37,099 nucleotides of DNA. Source: Saprospiraceae bacterium. Lineage in GTDB: Bacteria > Bacteroidota > Bacteroidia > Chitinophagales > Saprospiraceae. Location: the NCBI GenBank assembly GCA_024103005.1, contig JAGFJA010000052.1, positions 1 through 37,099 on the forward strand, given 5' to 3'. Both the position numbers and the translations under genes were made by a program. The notes beneath the pieces are model-generated. The model was not told where the DNA came from, made no database searches, and saw only the letters and a program-made list of their open reading frames with translations. This document shows, one piece after another, positions 25,815-34,465 of the stretch (positions within the stretch are counted from its first letter, which is position 1; every line of letters starts with the position of its first letter).

Positions 25815-26650
25815 ACCAACATATTGTCTATCAGCCTGACATCTCCCCACCAGACAGCTATAAGAATGATTGTGGGAATATCAGGGTTATAATGAGAAAT
25901 GGGTTTGAGGCTGTCTGCATCACAGATAGCCATATATTCCAGCCGGCATTCATACTTTTTGAGCTCCTGAGATGCATCATCCACGACTATCTTCAAATCT
26001 GTTCCCCGTCGGATTGCTTCAGCAGAAAGGAAGAGTATTTTATAAATGACTGCAGAATCGTGACGTTGTTCGGCCGTGAGACGCGTATTTCGGCTGCTCA
26101 TAGCCAGCCCCGATGGTTCCCGGAGAATAGGCATGGCTTTGAGTTGAACCGGCAAATCCATGGCTTCTATCATTTTTCGGACGATGAGCTGTTGTTGGTA
26201 ATCCTTAAGCCCCATGAATAAATAGTCCGGCCGGACAGCCTGCAACAAGAGATAGACTATCTGAACGACACCGTCGAAATGACCGGGTCTGAACTCGCCT
26301 TCCAATATTCGGTCGAGACCCTGCAAGTCAGGATGAATGGGGGTAGTGTTATTGTACATTTCTTCGGTATCCGGCACAAACAGGACATCACAACCAGCCT
26401 CTTTGAGTAAAAGAGTATCCGCTTCAATGGTGCGGGGATATTTTTTAAAATCTTCGGAATCGTTGAATTGAGTGGGATTGACGAAAATACTACACACCGT
26501 CAGGTCGCATTGTTCACGACTGTATTGAATCAGTGAAAGGTGACCTGCATGCAGAGCCCCCATAGTAGGCACGAATCCTATGGATTGATTTTTGTGACGA
26601 TGCTTATTCAGAAAGAGTTTTAATTGAGACTTGGTAGCTATAACTTTCAC
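25811..26650 (-). CDS. panC: pantothenate synthetase
   Basis: This is a 279-residue member of the nucleotidyltransferase fold. The ATP-binding HIGH-like motif is PTMGALHAGH (28-37) with His34 and His37. The pantoate and beta-alanine binding region contains EGEFRPGHFDGVVQIV, and GLKDYQQQ and AMSSRNTRL are the other signatures. It condenses pantoate and beta-alanine with ATP for coenzyme A synthesis. The start is a GTG at 26650-26648. It is 42 bp downstream of the DUF2480 gene and coupled to the lipoprotein gene after it. Confidence 0.97.
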   Translation of the reverse strand: MKVIATKSQLKLFLNKHRHKNQSIGFVPTMGALHAGHLSLIQYSREQCDLTVCSIFVNPTQFNDSEDFKKYPRTIEADTLLLKEAGCDVLFVPDTEEMYNNTTPIHPDLQGLDRILEGEFRPGHFDGVVQIVYLLLQAVRPDYLFMGLKDYQQQLIVRKMIEAMDLPVQLKAMPILREPSGLAMSSRNTRLTAEQRHDSAVIYKILFLSAEAIRRGTDLKIVVDDASQELKKYECRLEYMAICDADSLKPISHYNPDIPTIILIAVWWGDVRLIDNMLV

Positions 26651-26692
26651 TATATGTGCTTAAAATCAATGGTTCAAAGGATAAGTGGTCGA

Positions 26693-27205
26693 TCAGGCAA
26701 CCGGTTTTTTATATACAGGTACCGTACTGCAGGGCTCACCAAACATAATAGAAGATGCAATAGGCAGAAGTCTGGCAGTAATAGTGGCGTATGCAGAAGG
26801 TGGGATGGGATTATTGCTGCATCCTTTGATGATCATCTTTTTGTTTTCATAGGGACTAAGGTCTATGGCATTGATGGCTTCTGTCCATTTTTCAGATCGG
26901 TAGTCCTGTTCACTTTTGTGATAGATATTGGCAGTGAAAGGAGAGGCGCTGATGGTTATCAGCATATATGCCCACATCGGAATGATGGCATCATTGGAAC
27001 AAAAGACCAGCAAGTCCATATCTTTAAATACAGACCAGTCGAAATCTTTTAAACTTTGTCTGAAATCTTTCTCACGCAGGAGAAGTCCCTGAAAAAGGTA
27101 GTCTTTAATATCAAATATTTTATAATTCCATTTAGGGGCATAAGGCTCCATGTCGAGAGTGATAAGAGGACTGTTGGCGATTCTGTTGATTAATTCTTTT
27201 TCCAT
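26693..27205 (-). CDS. DUF2480 family protein
   Basis: This is a 170-residue cytoplasmic protein without signal or membrane helices. The start IVNSPL-like segment (RIANSPLITLDMEPYAP), the KDMDLLVFCSNDAIIPMWAYMLI core and the ending KGCSNNPIPPSAYATIT match what I know of DUF2480, a family largely confined to Bacteroidota. Its function is unknown. Its position between scpB and panC in a run of closely spaced genes suggests co-expression but does not identify a role. Confidence 0.8.
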   Translation of the reverse strand: MEKELINRIANSPLITLDMEPYAPKWNYKIFDIKDYLFQGLLLREKDFRQSLKDFDWSVFKDMDLLVFCSNDAIIPMWAYMLITISASPFTANIYHKSEQDYRSEKWTEAINAIDLSPYENKKMIIKGCSNNPIPPSAYATITARLLPIASSIMFGEPCSTVPVYKKPVA

Positions 27206-27248
27206 TAGTTTGTTTTATGGACATATAACATTCTGGTGGCAAAGAGGT

Positions 27249-27818
27249 TTATTCCTCTTCAGTTATTGGATTGCCGATGGTTTCTGCCGGTGGTTCGAAT
27301 TCTTTTAGTTTAGGAAGGTCGTTTAGGTTATTGAGACCGAAGTGTTCTAAGAAGGCATCTCCGGCAGCATATAAAAGGGGTCGTCCGGCATCTTCACTGC
27401 GTCCAATAATTTTTATGAGACCTTTTTCAAGTAATTTCTGAAGGGCATAGTCGCTGTTGACACCTCTGATACTTTCTATAACGGCTTTTGTGACGGGTTG
27501 CTTATATACGACGACGGAAAGTGTTTCGAGAGAGGCAGTAGATAGTTTTTTCTTATTGAGATTGCTCTGGACGTGTGAAATAACCGGATCAAAGGTTTTT
27601 TTAGTCAGCAACTGAAATCCGCCGGCTATTTCATAAATATCAAAAATCATATTGCTTTCATGATACCGGTTTCTGATATTCCGGATATAGTTTATGACCT
27701 GATCGGCCGTAATGGTATTGCTGTGAATCTGGCTCAGCATTTCACTTATAAACTCGGCACTGACGGGAGCAGTAGAGGTAAATATAATTACTTCAATATG
27801 TTGTTCTATGAGAGACAT
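27249..27818 (-). CDS. scpB: segregation and condensation protein B
   Basis: This 189-residue protein has two winged-helix domains. The N-terminal part (IEVIIFTSTAPVSAEFISEML) and the central TASLETLSVVVYKQPVTKAVIESIRGVNSDYAL block are standard for ScpB, followed by GRSEDAGRPLLYAAGDAFLEHFGL. It joins ScpA and SMC to form the condensin complex that is loaded at ParB-parS and organises the origin region. scpA and smc are not in the window. The start overlaps the hutH stop by one base. Confidence 0.94.
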   Translation of the reverse strand: MSLIEQHIEVIIFTSTAPVSAEFISEMLSQIHSNTITADQVINYIRNIRNRYHESNMIFDIYEIAGGFQLLTKKTFDPVISHVQSNLNKKKLSTASLETLSVVVYKQPVTKAVIESIRGVNSDYALQKLLEKGLIKIIGRSEDAGRPLLYAAGDAFLEHFGLNNLNDLPKLKEFEPPAETIGNPITEEE

Positions 27819-29314
27819 CAGAAGAGAAAGCCGTTTTGATCGTTGAAAAATTCTTTGGTATGTTGAAAATCGGGTTGAAGGGTTCTGTCCTGATCGACGA
27901 AGGTAACATATTGCCGGTATCTTTCAAGAAAGTCTTTCAGGCGAGGACTGATTTCATATTTTTTCATTTCAACAGCCTGACATGCAGCCATCCATTCGAT
28001 GGCAAGGATGGTATGTACATTGTTGACGATGGTCCATAGTTTGACTCCTGCATTGGCTGCCATGCTCACATGATCTTCCTGACCATTGCTGGATACGATA
28101 CTGTCGATGCTGGATGGTGAGGCAAGTTGTTTATTCATGCTGACAATCGCAGCCGCAGTATATTGTGCTATCATAAACCCTGACTGGAGCCCCGGTGAAG
28201 TCGTCAAAAACGCTTCCAGTCCTCGTTGGCCGGAGATGAGCAGATATAGCCGCCTCTCTGAAATATTGCCGAGTTCAGCCGTAGCTATGGCGAGATAATC
28301 GCTTGACAAAGCAAGTGGCTGTGCATGGAAATTCCCGCCGGATATGATGAGGTCGAGGTTTGAGAAAACATTGGGATTGTCGGTGACGCTGTTCCTTTCG
28401 CCTTCAATGACGCTGCCTATATGGCGAATTGCGTTGGCGGTGGCGCCATGTACCTGTGGGATGCATCGGAAAGAATACGGATCCTGTACATAAATCCTAG
28501 GCAAAGACATGTGTGGGCTATCGTTTAAAAGATGACGAATAGTCGTGGCTATTTCCGGCTGACCATTGAATCTTCGTACGTCATGGATAGCCGGATGAAA
28601 GGGGTCTAACCTGCAGTCAAATGCTTCCATAGACATCGCAGCAGTAGTATTGGCAATGCTCAGAAGCTGGTCAGCAAGATGATGAGAAGCTTGTAAATAA
28701 GCAAGAGAAAACTGGGTTCCGTTGATAAGAGCAAGACCTTCCTTCGCTTTAAGAGAGTAGGGCGGTTTATTTATCTTTTCGAGGTATTCGGCACCGGAAA
28801 TGAAATTGCTTTTATATACAACCAAACCTTCTCCGATGAGGGGTAGAGAAAGGTGAGCCAATGGAGCAAGGTCACCACTTGCTCCCAGTGACCCCTGTTC
28901 GTACATAACCGGAATAGCGTCATCATTATACATTTCAATGAGACGCTGCACCAGTTCCGCTGATACACCGGAATGACCAAAAGAAAGGCTTCTTATTTTC
29001 AGAAAAAGAATGAGCCTGCTGATATTCAACGGAACGATATTACCGGCACCACAAGCATGGGAGCGGATGAGATTGACCTGAAGTTGTGATATTTTATCAT
29101 CTTCTATTGCCACGTTGCAAAGACTACCAAATCCTGTATTGATGCCATAAAACAACTGATTGGAATCGTGGATCTTTTTTTGCAAATATTCATGACATTC
29201 GGCTACCTTTTGCAGATGGCCTGCATCCAAGGATAAGGAAGCCTCACCGGACAGGATGGCTGTAATATGTGCGTGTGATAGATCGGGGTTTAAAACTTCA
29301 ATAGGTGTACTCAT
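27818..29314 (-). CDS. hutH: histidine ammonia-lyase
   Basis: This is a 498-residue protein of full family length. The MIO cofactor is formed from Ala145-Ser146-Gly147 in GSLGASGDLAPLAH. Tyr56 in FYGINTGFG and His86 in RSHACG fit HAL rather than tyrosine or phenylalanine lyases, whose residues here differ. It would convert L-histidine to urocanate and ammonia in the cytoplasm. No hutU, hutI or hutG is nearby, and it is the first gene of a housekeeping run. A promoter match lies just upstream. Confidence 0.92.
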   Translation of the reverse strand: MSTPIEVLNPDLSHAHITAILSGEASLSLDAGHLQKVAECHEYLQKKIHDSNQLFYGINTGFGSLCNVAIEDDKISQLQVNLIRSHACGAGNIVPLNISRLILFLKIRSLSFGHSGVSAELVQRLIEMYNDDAIPVMYEQGSLGASGDLAPLAHLSLPLIGEGLVVYKSNFISGAEYLEKINKPPYSLKAKEGLALINGTQFSLAYLQASHHLADQLLSIANTTAAMSMEAFDCRLDPFHPAIHDVRRFNGQPEIATTIRHLLNDSPHMSLPRIYVQDPYSFRCIPQVHGATANAIRHIGSVIEGERNSVTDNPNVFSNLDLIISGGNFHAQPLALSSDYLAIATAELGNISERRLYLLISGQRGLEAFLTTSPGLQSGFMIAQYTAAAIVSMNKQLASPSSIDSIVSSNGQEDHVSMAANAGVKLWTIVNNVHTILAIEWMAACQAVEMKKYEISPRLKDFLERYRQYVTFVDQDRTLQPDFQHTKEFFNDQNGFLF

Positions 29315-29355
29315 GAACAGTCAATGCTTTAAATAAATCGGGAGATGAAACTGCA

Positions 29356-29388
29356 CAAATATAGGATAAATGTAGGCATTGAACCAAA
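29356..29388 (-). promoter_or_regulatory. promoter of the hutH-scpB-panC transcript
   Basis: On the minus strand TTTG (29388-29385), a 21-base spacer and TATATTTG (29363-29356) fit the Bacteroidota consensus. The -7 element ends 42 bases before the hutH ATG. It could drive all five minus-strand genes down to 25272. Confidence 0.65.
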
Positions 29389-29429
29389 AAACATGGTAAC
29401 ATTACAAATCGGGTATAATGAAAGGGATT

Positions 29430-29912
29430 TCACCTGGGTGCGGCAAGGTCCATAACCCAATATTTCCCCTTTTTGGCCACTCCTATGTTTTGATATTTTG
29501 GATTCATGATATTGATACAGTGACCAGGACTTGCCATCCAGTCAGTTATCACCTGTCGGATAGACCGCTGTCCAAAGGCAATGTTTTCAGCAACACTTGA
29601 CCAGTCATACCCTTGTGCACTAATCCTTCCTGCTATGGTACGACCGTCCCGGCTGATGTGACTAAAATAATTCAGGGCTTCCATATCAATAGCGTGCCCG
29701 GCAGCCGAACGGGCTAAGGCATTATCCCAGGTGAGCGGTGAAATGGCCGGCATCCATCGCCCACCGCAGTTACAACCGGATGTTCTGAATGCATTGATTT
29801 CCCTCAGCATCTCAGCCTTGAATACTTCATAATCTCCGGATGAAAAGGGTGTATAAATTAAAAAAAATAAAAGAATAGCTGCCATAGTGGGATAAATATC
29901 AAACTTGTTCAA
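29430..29912 (-). CDS. secreted CAP-domain (SCP/PR1-like) protein
   Basis: This is up to 160 residues from a TTG at 29912, which provides a lysine before the hydrophobic signal segment (AAILLFFLIYTPF). An ATG at 29885 gives 151 residues without a basic N-terminus. The mature part is one CAP domain: MLREINAFRTSG, LTWDNALARSAAGHAIDM, the NYFSHISRDG motif, SVAENIAFGQ and the ending SPGHCINIMNPKYQNIGVAKKGKYWVMDLA. The likely CAP cavity residues include the histidines in AAGHA, YFSHIS and SPGHC. Bacterial CAP proteins are secreted; function is poorly known. It stands alone with about 100 bp on either side. Confidence 0.85.
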   Translation of the reverse strand: MNKFDIYPTMAAILLFFLIYTPFSSGDYEVFKAEMLREINAFRTSGCNCGGRWMPAISPLTWDNALARSAAGHAIDMEALNYFSHISRDGRTIAGRISAQGYDWSSVAENIAFGQRSIRQVITDWMASPGHCINIMNPKYQNIGVAKKGKYWVMDLAAPR

Positions 29913-30044
29913 CTGACATACGTCAACATATCAGAAGAACAGTGCCAATGTCAAAACAGAAAATAAAAGATATTAAAAATTCACCAACTACTTAATACAA
30001 CGCAGATCGAATGAAAATATTGAGAGCATTAAACCAATTTATTT

Positions 30045-30479
30045 TTAGTTAAGTATAGTCGCCCCATAAAACAATAAACCCGCTATGATCATAAATACGA
30101 TATATGAAAGATGGCGCCCACGGGCTATAATCAGTGAAATCAGCCCTGAAAGAATAGCCGATCCGGCAATAAGACGAAGAGCCACCACCGGCGTGAGCTT
30201 ATTAAGGCCGAGAAACAAAAGCAGTACGGCAAGAGTCAACCACGCTACTGATGTTAAATGCCATGCAAAACGTATGGTGTCACCGGTAAAAACCTTACTG
30301 CCTTTAATGGAGGGCAGATTTTCTTTTTTACTTAGGAGTCGGGCGATGATATATCGTTCCCCGAGATAGGAATGTGCTATGGCCGTGAAAATAAACAAAG
30401 ATGCAGCAGAATGAACGATTGGCGTAAGTAACATAAAATCCGTATTGGAAAAATTTCGATAAATATAGAAATTTATCAT
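30045..30479 (-). CDS. hypothetical four-helix membrane protein
   Basis: This 144-residue protein has about four membrane helices (about 17-40, 73-90, 98-117, 123-142). A conserved-looking cytoplasmic loop contains HSYLGERYIIARLLSK. A second Met at 16 is an alternative start just before the first helix. The pattern of four helices with an HSYLGE motif is like small uncharacterised proteobacterial and Bacteroidota membrane proteins, but I do not name a family. No operon partner is close. Confidence 0.65.
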   Translation of the reverse strand: MINFYIYRNFSNTDFMLLTPIVHSAASLFIFTAIAHSYLGERYIIARLLSKKENLPSIKGSKVFTGDTIRFAWHLTSVAWLTLAVLLLFLGLNKLTPVVALRLIAGSAILSGLISLIIARGRHLSYIVFMIIAGLLFYGATILN

Positions 30480-30673
30480 AAAATGAAGAGATACAAAAAG
30501 GAAATTTGAAAAATTTTTAAATCAATCATTGACACAGTTTGGTAAGCAGTTAAAAAGGGCATTTTATTATTTTACACAATTCTGATAAGTTGTAAAAATT
30601 TTATTAAACTTGCATAACCACAGGTATTCAACTCCAAGGTGAAAGGATAGGTGGATAAAAAAAGAATAGTTTT

Positions 30674-31381
30674 ATGTTAAAAGTGTTTATACTCCCCATT
30701 TTGTTTTTATTAGGTCATCTTTTATATACTAAGGAGGACGCTTCATGCAGGAAAAAGTGGAAGCCTCTTTTTGACGGGGTCTCTACCCGAGGATGGCACA
30801 AATACGGCGGTGGCGATGTAGGTTCGGCCTGGAAGGTAAAGGATGGTACCCTCATGCTTGATATGTCAGAAAAAGACGGGTGGAAGACAAAGAGCGGCGG
30901 CGACATCGTCACAGACGAAGAGTATGAAAATTTTCACCTGCGTCTTGATTGGAAAATCTCCAAGGGCGGTAACAGTGGCATCATGTTTTATGTACACGAA
31001 GATCCCAAAGTTTATCCCAATTCTTATGAGACCGGACCGGAGATGCAGGTTCTGGACAATGAAGGTCATCCTGATGCTAAGATTATCAAGCATCGGGCCG
31101 GCGATTTATACGATTTGATATCTTGTCGTAAAGAAGTTGTCAAACCGTATGGACAATGGAATAAGGCTGAGATCATAGCAGATCACGGTAAGCTTACATT
31201 TAAATTAAATGGCATTGTTGTCGTACAGACGATGATGTGGGATGCTGGCTGGGAGAAAATGGTCGCTGAAAGTAAATTTAAGCAGTGGCCGGGATTCGGC
31301 ACCTACAAAAAGGGACGAATATGCCTTCAGGATCATGGCAATACGGTTTGGTATCGGAATATAGAGATTAAGGAGTTGTAA
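30674..31381 (+). CDS. DUF1080 (3-keto-disaccharide hydrolase) family secreted protein
   Basis: This 235-residue protein has an N-terminal signal (about 1-22). The single DUF1080 domain is a concanavalin-like jelly roll: FDGVSTRGWHKY, WKVKDGTLML, the core motif GGNSGIMFYV, the ETGPEMQVLDNEGHPD loop, YDLI and the late LQDHGNTVWYRNIEIKEL. Some members cleave 3-keto-glucosides and related disaccharides; most are uncharacterised periplasmic or extracellular proteins. The gene is alone, convergent with the beta-helix gene. No sugar oxidoreductase partner is present here. Confidence 0.9.
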   Translation: MLKVFILPILFLLGHLLYTKEDASCRKKWKPLFDGVSTRGWHKYGGGDVGSAWKVKDGTLMLDMSEKDGWKTKSGGDIVTDEEYENFHLRLDWKISKGGNSGIMFYVHEDPKVYPNSYETGPEMQVLDNEGHPDAKIIKHRAGDLYDLISCRKEVVKPYGQWNKAEIIADHGKLTFKLNGIVVVQTMMWDAGWEKMVAESKFKQWPGFGTYKKGRICLQDHGNTVWYRNIEIKEL

Positions 31382-31712
31382 AATTTTGTAGCCGGAAAAT
31401 ATTTGGTAAAATCCGGCCATATCGGTCACAACCCCGCGCTGAAAAATATCCGTTACCTACATAATGCGAGCGCCGACAGGAAATATTTACATATTCCTTA
31501 TTTCTATTTACTTTATGCCCTATACAGACAAAACTTCAAGTTATACTTTCAAGAATTGCCATGCAACAATGATTAAAACACTGAGCAACCTTTTTAAAGA
31601 GAGATTCTTTCAAGACTCCCTGTTTTAGACGTTTACAAGTAAATGCCAATCCGGATAAATAGAGTTTGAGTTGCAACGCTTTCCATAGTCTGTCTTTCAA
31701 GTCATGTGCTCA
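31382..31712. other. intergenic spacer, 331 bp, between convergent genes
   Basis: A 6-bp inverted repeat GCCGGA/TCCGGC (31391-31396, 31412-31417) with a 15-base loop might be a weak terminator but has no T tract. The right half contains an open minus-strand frame described separately. Nothing else is recognisable. Confidence 0.4.
31536..31709 (-). pseudogene. possible decayed coding remnant
   Basis: On the minus strand 57 codons are open between a TGA at 31710-31712 and a TGA at 31536-31538. The peptide is amphipathic and leucine-lysine rich (for example DLKDRLWKALQLKLYLSG, then FKKVAQCFNHCC). It has no good start except a TTG at codon 4. I recognise no family. It could be the tail of a lost gene, perhaps a mobile element, or chance. 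Confidence 0.2.
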
Positions 31713-33371
31713 TTACAGCTTAATAAAACGGGTGGCATATAATACAGAGTCACCCACACCTTTTATTTTGAGCCAATATACGCCCTGAGTAAAACCATGC
31801 AAGTCGAGCTGTAAGGACGCCCCTGTATATTTTTCCTGGTGCAGTATATTGCCACGTAGATCATAAACCTCCACAATTCCCGGTGTGATGAGCTGTTTTA
31901 TGGTGATATGGTCGGTAGAAGGATTGGGGAATACAGTAATCTTGCTCTTGTGTGTATAATCATGAGAGGTTGTGTTAACGTATTCGTATGCGCCGATGTC
32001 CACACCGCTGCCCTGTGGCCGGATTACTCCTTCCAGATCTGCTCCGGGAGCATTTTCAGACGAACCGGCATCAATCAATTCACTACCTTCTTTCAACTTA
32101 AAATCAAAGTGGACATAATCCGAAAAATTCGCATCATAAGCATCATAAGTGTTCATTTCCACGTTATTGTACGTTTCCGCAATGGTATGAAAAGTATTGG
32201 CGACATTATTTGCCACGACGCAGCCTTCACTGGGCCTTCCGTCCTTATGATTGTCTATCATAATCCAGGAGCCTCCCGGTGTGATATCGGGTGTGGGATC
32301 GAGTACAGTATTGTTTCGGATGACACAATTACGTGCACCTAACAGCGTGATACCGTGCCAATGATTGACAACAACCAAATTGTTTTCGATTAACCAATTG
32401 TCATAGAACCCGTCAAAACACCCAATCCCCTGAAGTGCGCCAAGTAATTTCTGGTTTTTATCGACATAATTCAGGATAATATTTGAACGGATGATATTGT
32501 TTTTAAACACACCGTCACCGATAATAAAGGATTGAATACCGTCGTCGTGATTATCATCGACGGCATAACAATTCATAATCGTATTGCCTTCGAAAATGAC
32601 ATCAGAACCTTGCATCCGCATCCCATCGGCTGAAAAATTTTCTATTACATTATTTCTTGCCAGGATGTGATCTCCCGAGGCAGAGATGCCCATCGACACA
32701 TTTTTCAGATAATTATTTTCAATAAGCATTGAGTCTCCTTCAATGATGATGCCGTCACTGACATTGGAAAGCCAATCCTCCGCTGTTTCCCAGGGTTTTT
32801 CTCCACTGAATATCTCACAATCTTGAATACTGATGTTAGAGGTAGGGCCATGCCAGCCATGTGTCTCCAAAAAAATCAATCTGTAGTTGAGATAACTGCC
32901 ATAAGGTTCGGAGCTGACTGTGATGTTTTTAAATCTCCAATTTTTGCAAGCCTGCAGTCGGATCTGTTCCAGTATCGGCTTCTGACCCTCTTCTGCTATA
33001 ATGGTGATGAATTTAGGGTTGATATATCCCCTCAGAAAAAGTATCCCATGTTTACCACTTCTCAGAACCAGCGTATCGCCCGGTTTTACAGGGGCATTTT
33101 CATTTTTTATGATTAGATAGCTACTGTCCGGATTATAAGGTAAGGGGGCGTATGAATATGATTGAATATACTGTGCATCTGCCACTTCTTCCAGAGTACG
33201 CCAAGGATAATTGTACGATCCGTCATTGCCCATACTTCCATTTATCGGGTCGATATAAAACGAGCGGGCCGACATCTGGAGAGAACAAAAACAAAATAGA
33301 ATGAATAAATATCTGAACACACGATAATTAATAGGTATAGTAATAAAGGATTGCCTCTTTTTCATATTCAT
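31713..33371 (-). CDS. secreted right-handed beta-helix protein with T9SS sorting domain
   Basis: This 552-residue protein has a signal peptide (hydrophobic core about 19-32). The start of the mature protein, FYIDPINGSMGNDG...YPWRTLEE, is the usual opening of DUF1565-like parallel beta-helix proteins. The middle (about 90-420) is a series of beta-helix coils rich in N-N-x-I/V repeats, such as IENNYLKNV, ARNNVIENF, FEGNTIMNC and IRNNTVLDP. The C-terminal 75 residues are a T9SS type A sorting domain (TVFPNPSTDHI onward). A GVDIGAYEY segment, common at the end of such helices, comes before it. It is probably a polysaccharide-binding or lyase-like surface protein; no catalytic residues can be assigned. 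Confidence 0.9.
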   Translation of the reverse strand: MNMKKRQSFITIPINYRVFRYLFILFCFCSLQMSARSFYIDPINGSMGNDGSYNYPWRTLEEVADAQYIQSYSYAPLPYNPDSSYLIIKNENAPVKPGDTLVLRSGKHGILFLRGYINPKFITIIAEEGQKPILEQIRLQACKNWRFKNITVSSEPYGSYLNYRLIFLETHGWHGPTSNISIQDCEIFSGEKPWETAEDWLSNVSDGIIIEGDSMLIENNYLKNVSMGISASGDHILARNNVIENFSADGMRMQGSDVIFEGNTIMNCYAVDDNHDDGIQSFIIGDGVFKNNIIRSNIILNYVDKNQKLLGALQGIGCFDGFYDNWLIENNLVVVNHWHGITLLGARNCVIRNNTVLDPTPDITPGGSWIMIDNHKDGRPSEGCVVANNVANTFHTIAETYNNVEMNTYDAYDANFSDYVHFDFKLKEGSELIDAGSSENAPGADLEGVIRPQGSGVDIGAYEYVNTTSHDYTHKSKITVFPNPSTDHITIKQLITPGIVEVYDLRGNILHQEKYTGASLQLDLHGFTQGVYWLKIKGVGDSVLYATRFIKL

Positions 33372-33607
33372 TCAATTTGAGAGCTTGTATTATAATGAAG
33401 GGGTAGCGACCATAATAGGGTGAATGATAAAAGTAATAATTATATTGGAAGTGTTTGATAAATAGCCTTAGATTTAACAAATAAATGCAACAAATTCTTT
33501 CAATTGATTTTTAAAAAAGCAGTGCATTTATTTTTCCTTGCAAGGTGTAAAAATAATCCGTATTTAAAAGATAGTATTGGTATCTTGTGGCTTTAAGATG
33601 ATAAAAT

Positions 33608-34414
33608 ATGGATGCTGAAAATGAATTCGTAAACATAAACCGCAGATCCTGGAATGCAAGAGTAGAACCGCATCTGAACTCTGCTTTTTATGATGTCTCC
33701 GGATTTCTTGCCGGGAAGACCTCTTTACAGGAGATTGAGCTGGGCATCCTTGGAGATATCCGGGACAAGAGAATCCTACACTTACAGTGTCATTTCGGAC
33801 AAGACACCATTTCCCTTGCCCGTATGGGAGCCCGGGTGACAGGTGTAGATCTTTCTGACACAGCGATAGAAGCCGCAAATAATCTTGCAGAAAGAGCGGG
33901 TGCCAAAGCGGATTTCATTTGTTGTAATATCTATGATCTGCCTCAATTTCTGGACGATACTTTTGACCTTGTTTTTACAAGTTACGGAACCATTGGCTGG
34001 CTCCCGGATTTGGATCGGTGGGCAGGAATTATCTCCCGGTATCTGAAGCCCGGAGGAAAATTTGTCTTTGTAGAATTCCATCCGGTAATCTGGATGTTTG
34101 ATGATGAAATAAAACAAATCGGTTATGACTACTTCAATACCGGACCTATTATAGAGACTAATGAGGGAACGTATGCTGACCGGGAAGCCGATATTTCCCT
34201 TCAGTGTGTGATGTGGAATCATTCACTGGGCGAGGTCGTCAACAGCTTAATAGAATCCGGATTGAGTCTTGACTCTCTGGAAGAATATGATTATTCACCT
34301 TATAATATCTTTGTCAATCCGGTCGAAATAAAACCCGGCAGGTATCGTGTAGGTCACATCGACCATTTGATACCGATGGTGTATTCCATTGTAGCGACGA
34401 AAACAGCAGATTGA
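33608..34414 (+). CDS. class I SAM-dependent methyltransferase
   Basis: This is a 268-residue cytoplasmic enzyme. Motif I is altered to LHLQCHFGQDT (58-68), a form seen in a UbiE-like subgroup, followed by VTGVDLSDTAIEAA and the DDTFDLVFTSYGTIGWLPDL region (motif III). A helical lid and the FVFVEFHPVIWMFDD strand come after. Family members with LxCHFGQDT methylate small molecules; the substrate is unknown. It is a single gene convergent with fabI and divergent from the beta-helix gene. Confidence 0.88.
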   Translation: MDAENEFVNINRRSWNARVEPHLNSAFYDVSGFLAGKTSLQEIELGILGDIRDKRILHLQCHFGQDTISLARMGARVTGVDLSDTAIEAANNLAERAGAKADFICCNIYDLPQFLDDTFDLVFTSYGTIGWLPDLDRWAGIISRYLKPGGKFVFVEFHPVIWMFDDEIKQIGYDYFNTGPIIETNEGTYADREADISLQCVMWNHSLGEVVNSLIESGLSLDSLEEYDYSPYNIFVNPVEIKPGRYRVGHIDHLIPMVYSIVATKTAD

Positions 34415-34465
34415 ACAAATTACTGTATGTCTGCAGTTATGTTCCGGTATTTATACGGATCAGAA

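Noticed and set aside
27285-27300. GGTTCGAAT, resembling a tRNA T-loop
   Set aside because: It lies within the scpB coding sequence, and no acceptor or anticodon stem could be built around it.
31391-31417. GCCGGA/TCCGGC hairpin as terminator of the DUF1080 gene
   Set aside because: The stem is only 6 bp with a 15-base loop and no T tract follows on either strand, so I did not list it as a terminator.
33564-34222. Two minus-strand open frames of 104 and 146 codons
   Set aside because: Both are antisense to the class I methyltransferase gene, with cysteine- and histidine-rich shadow composition.
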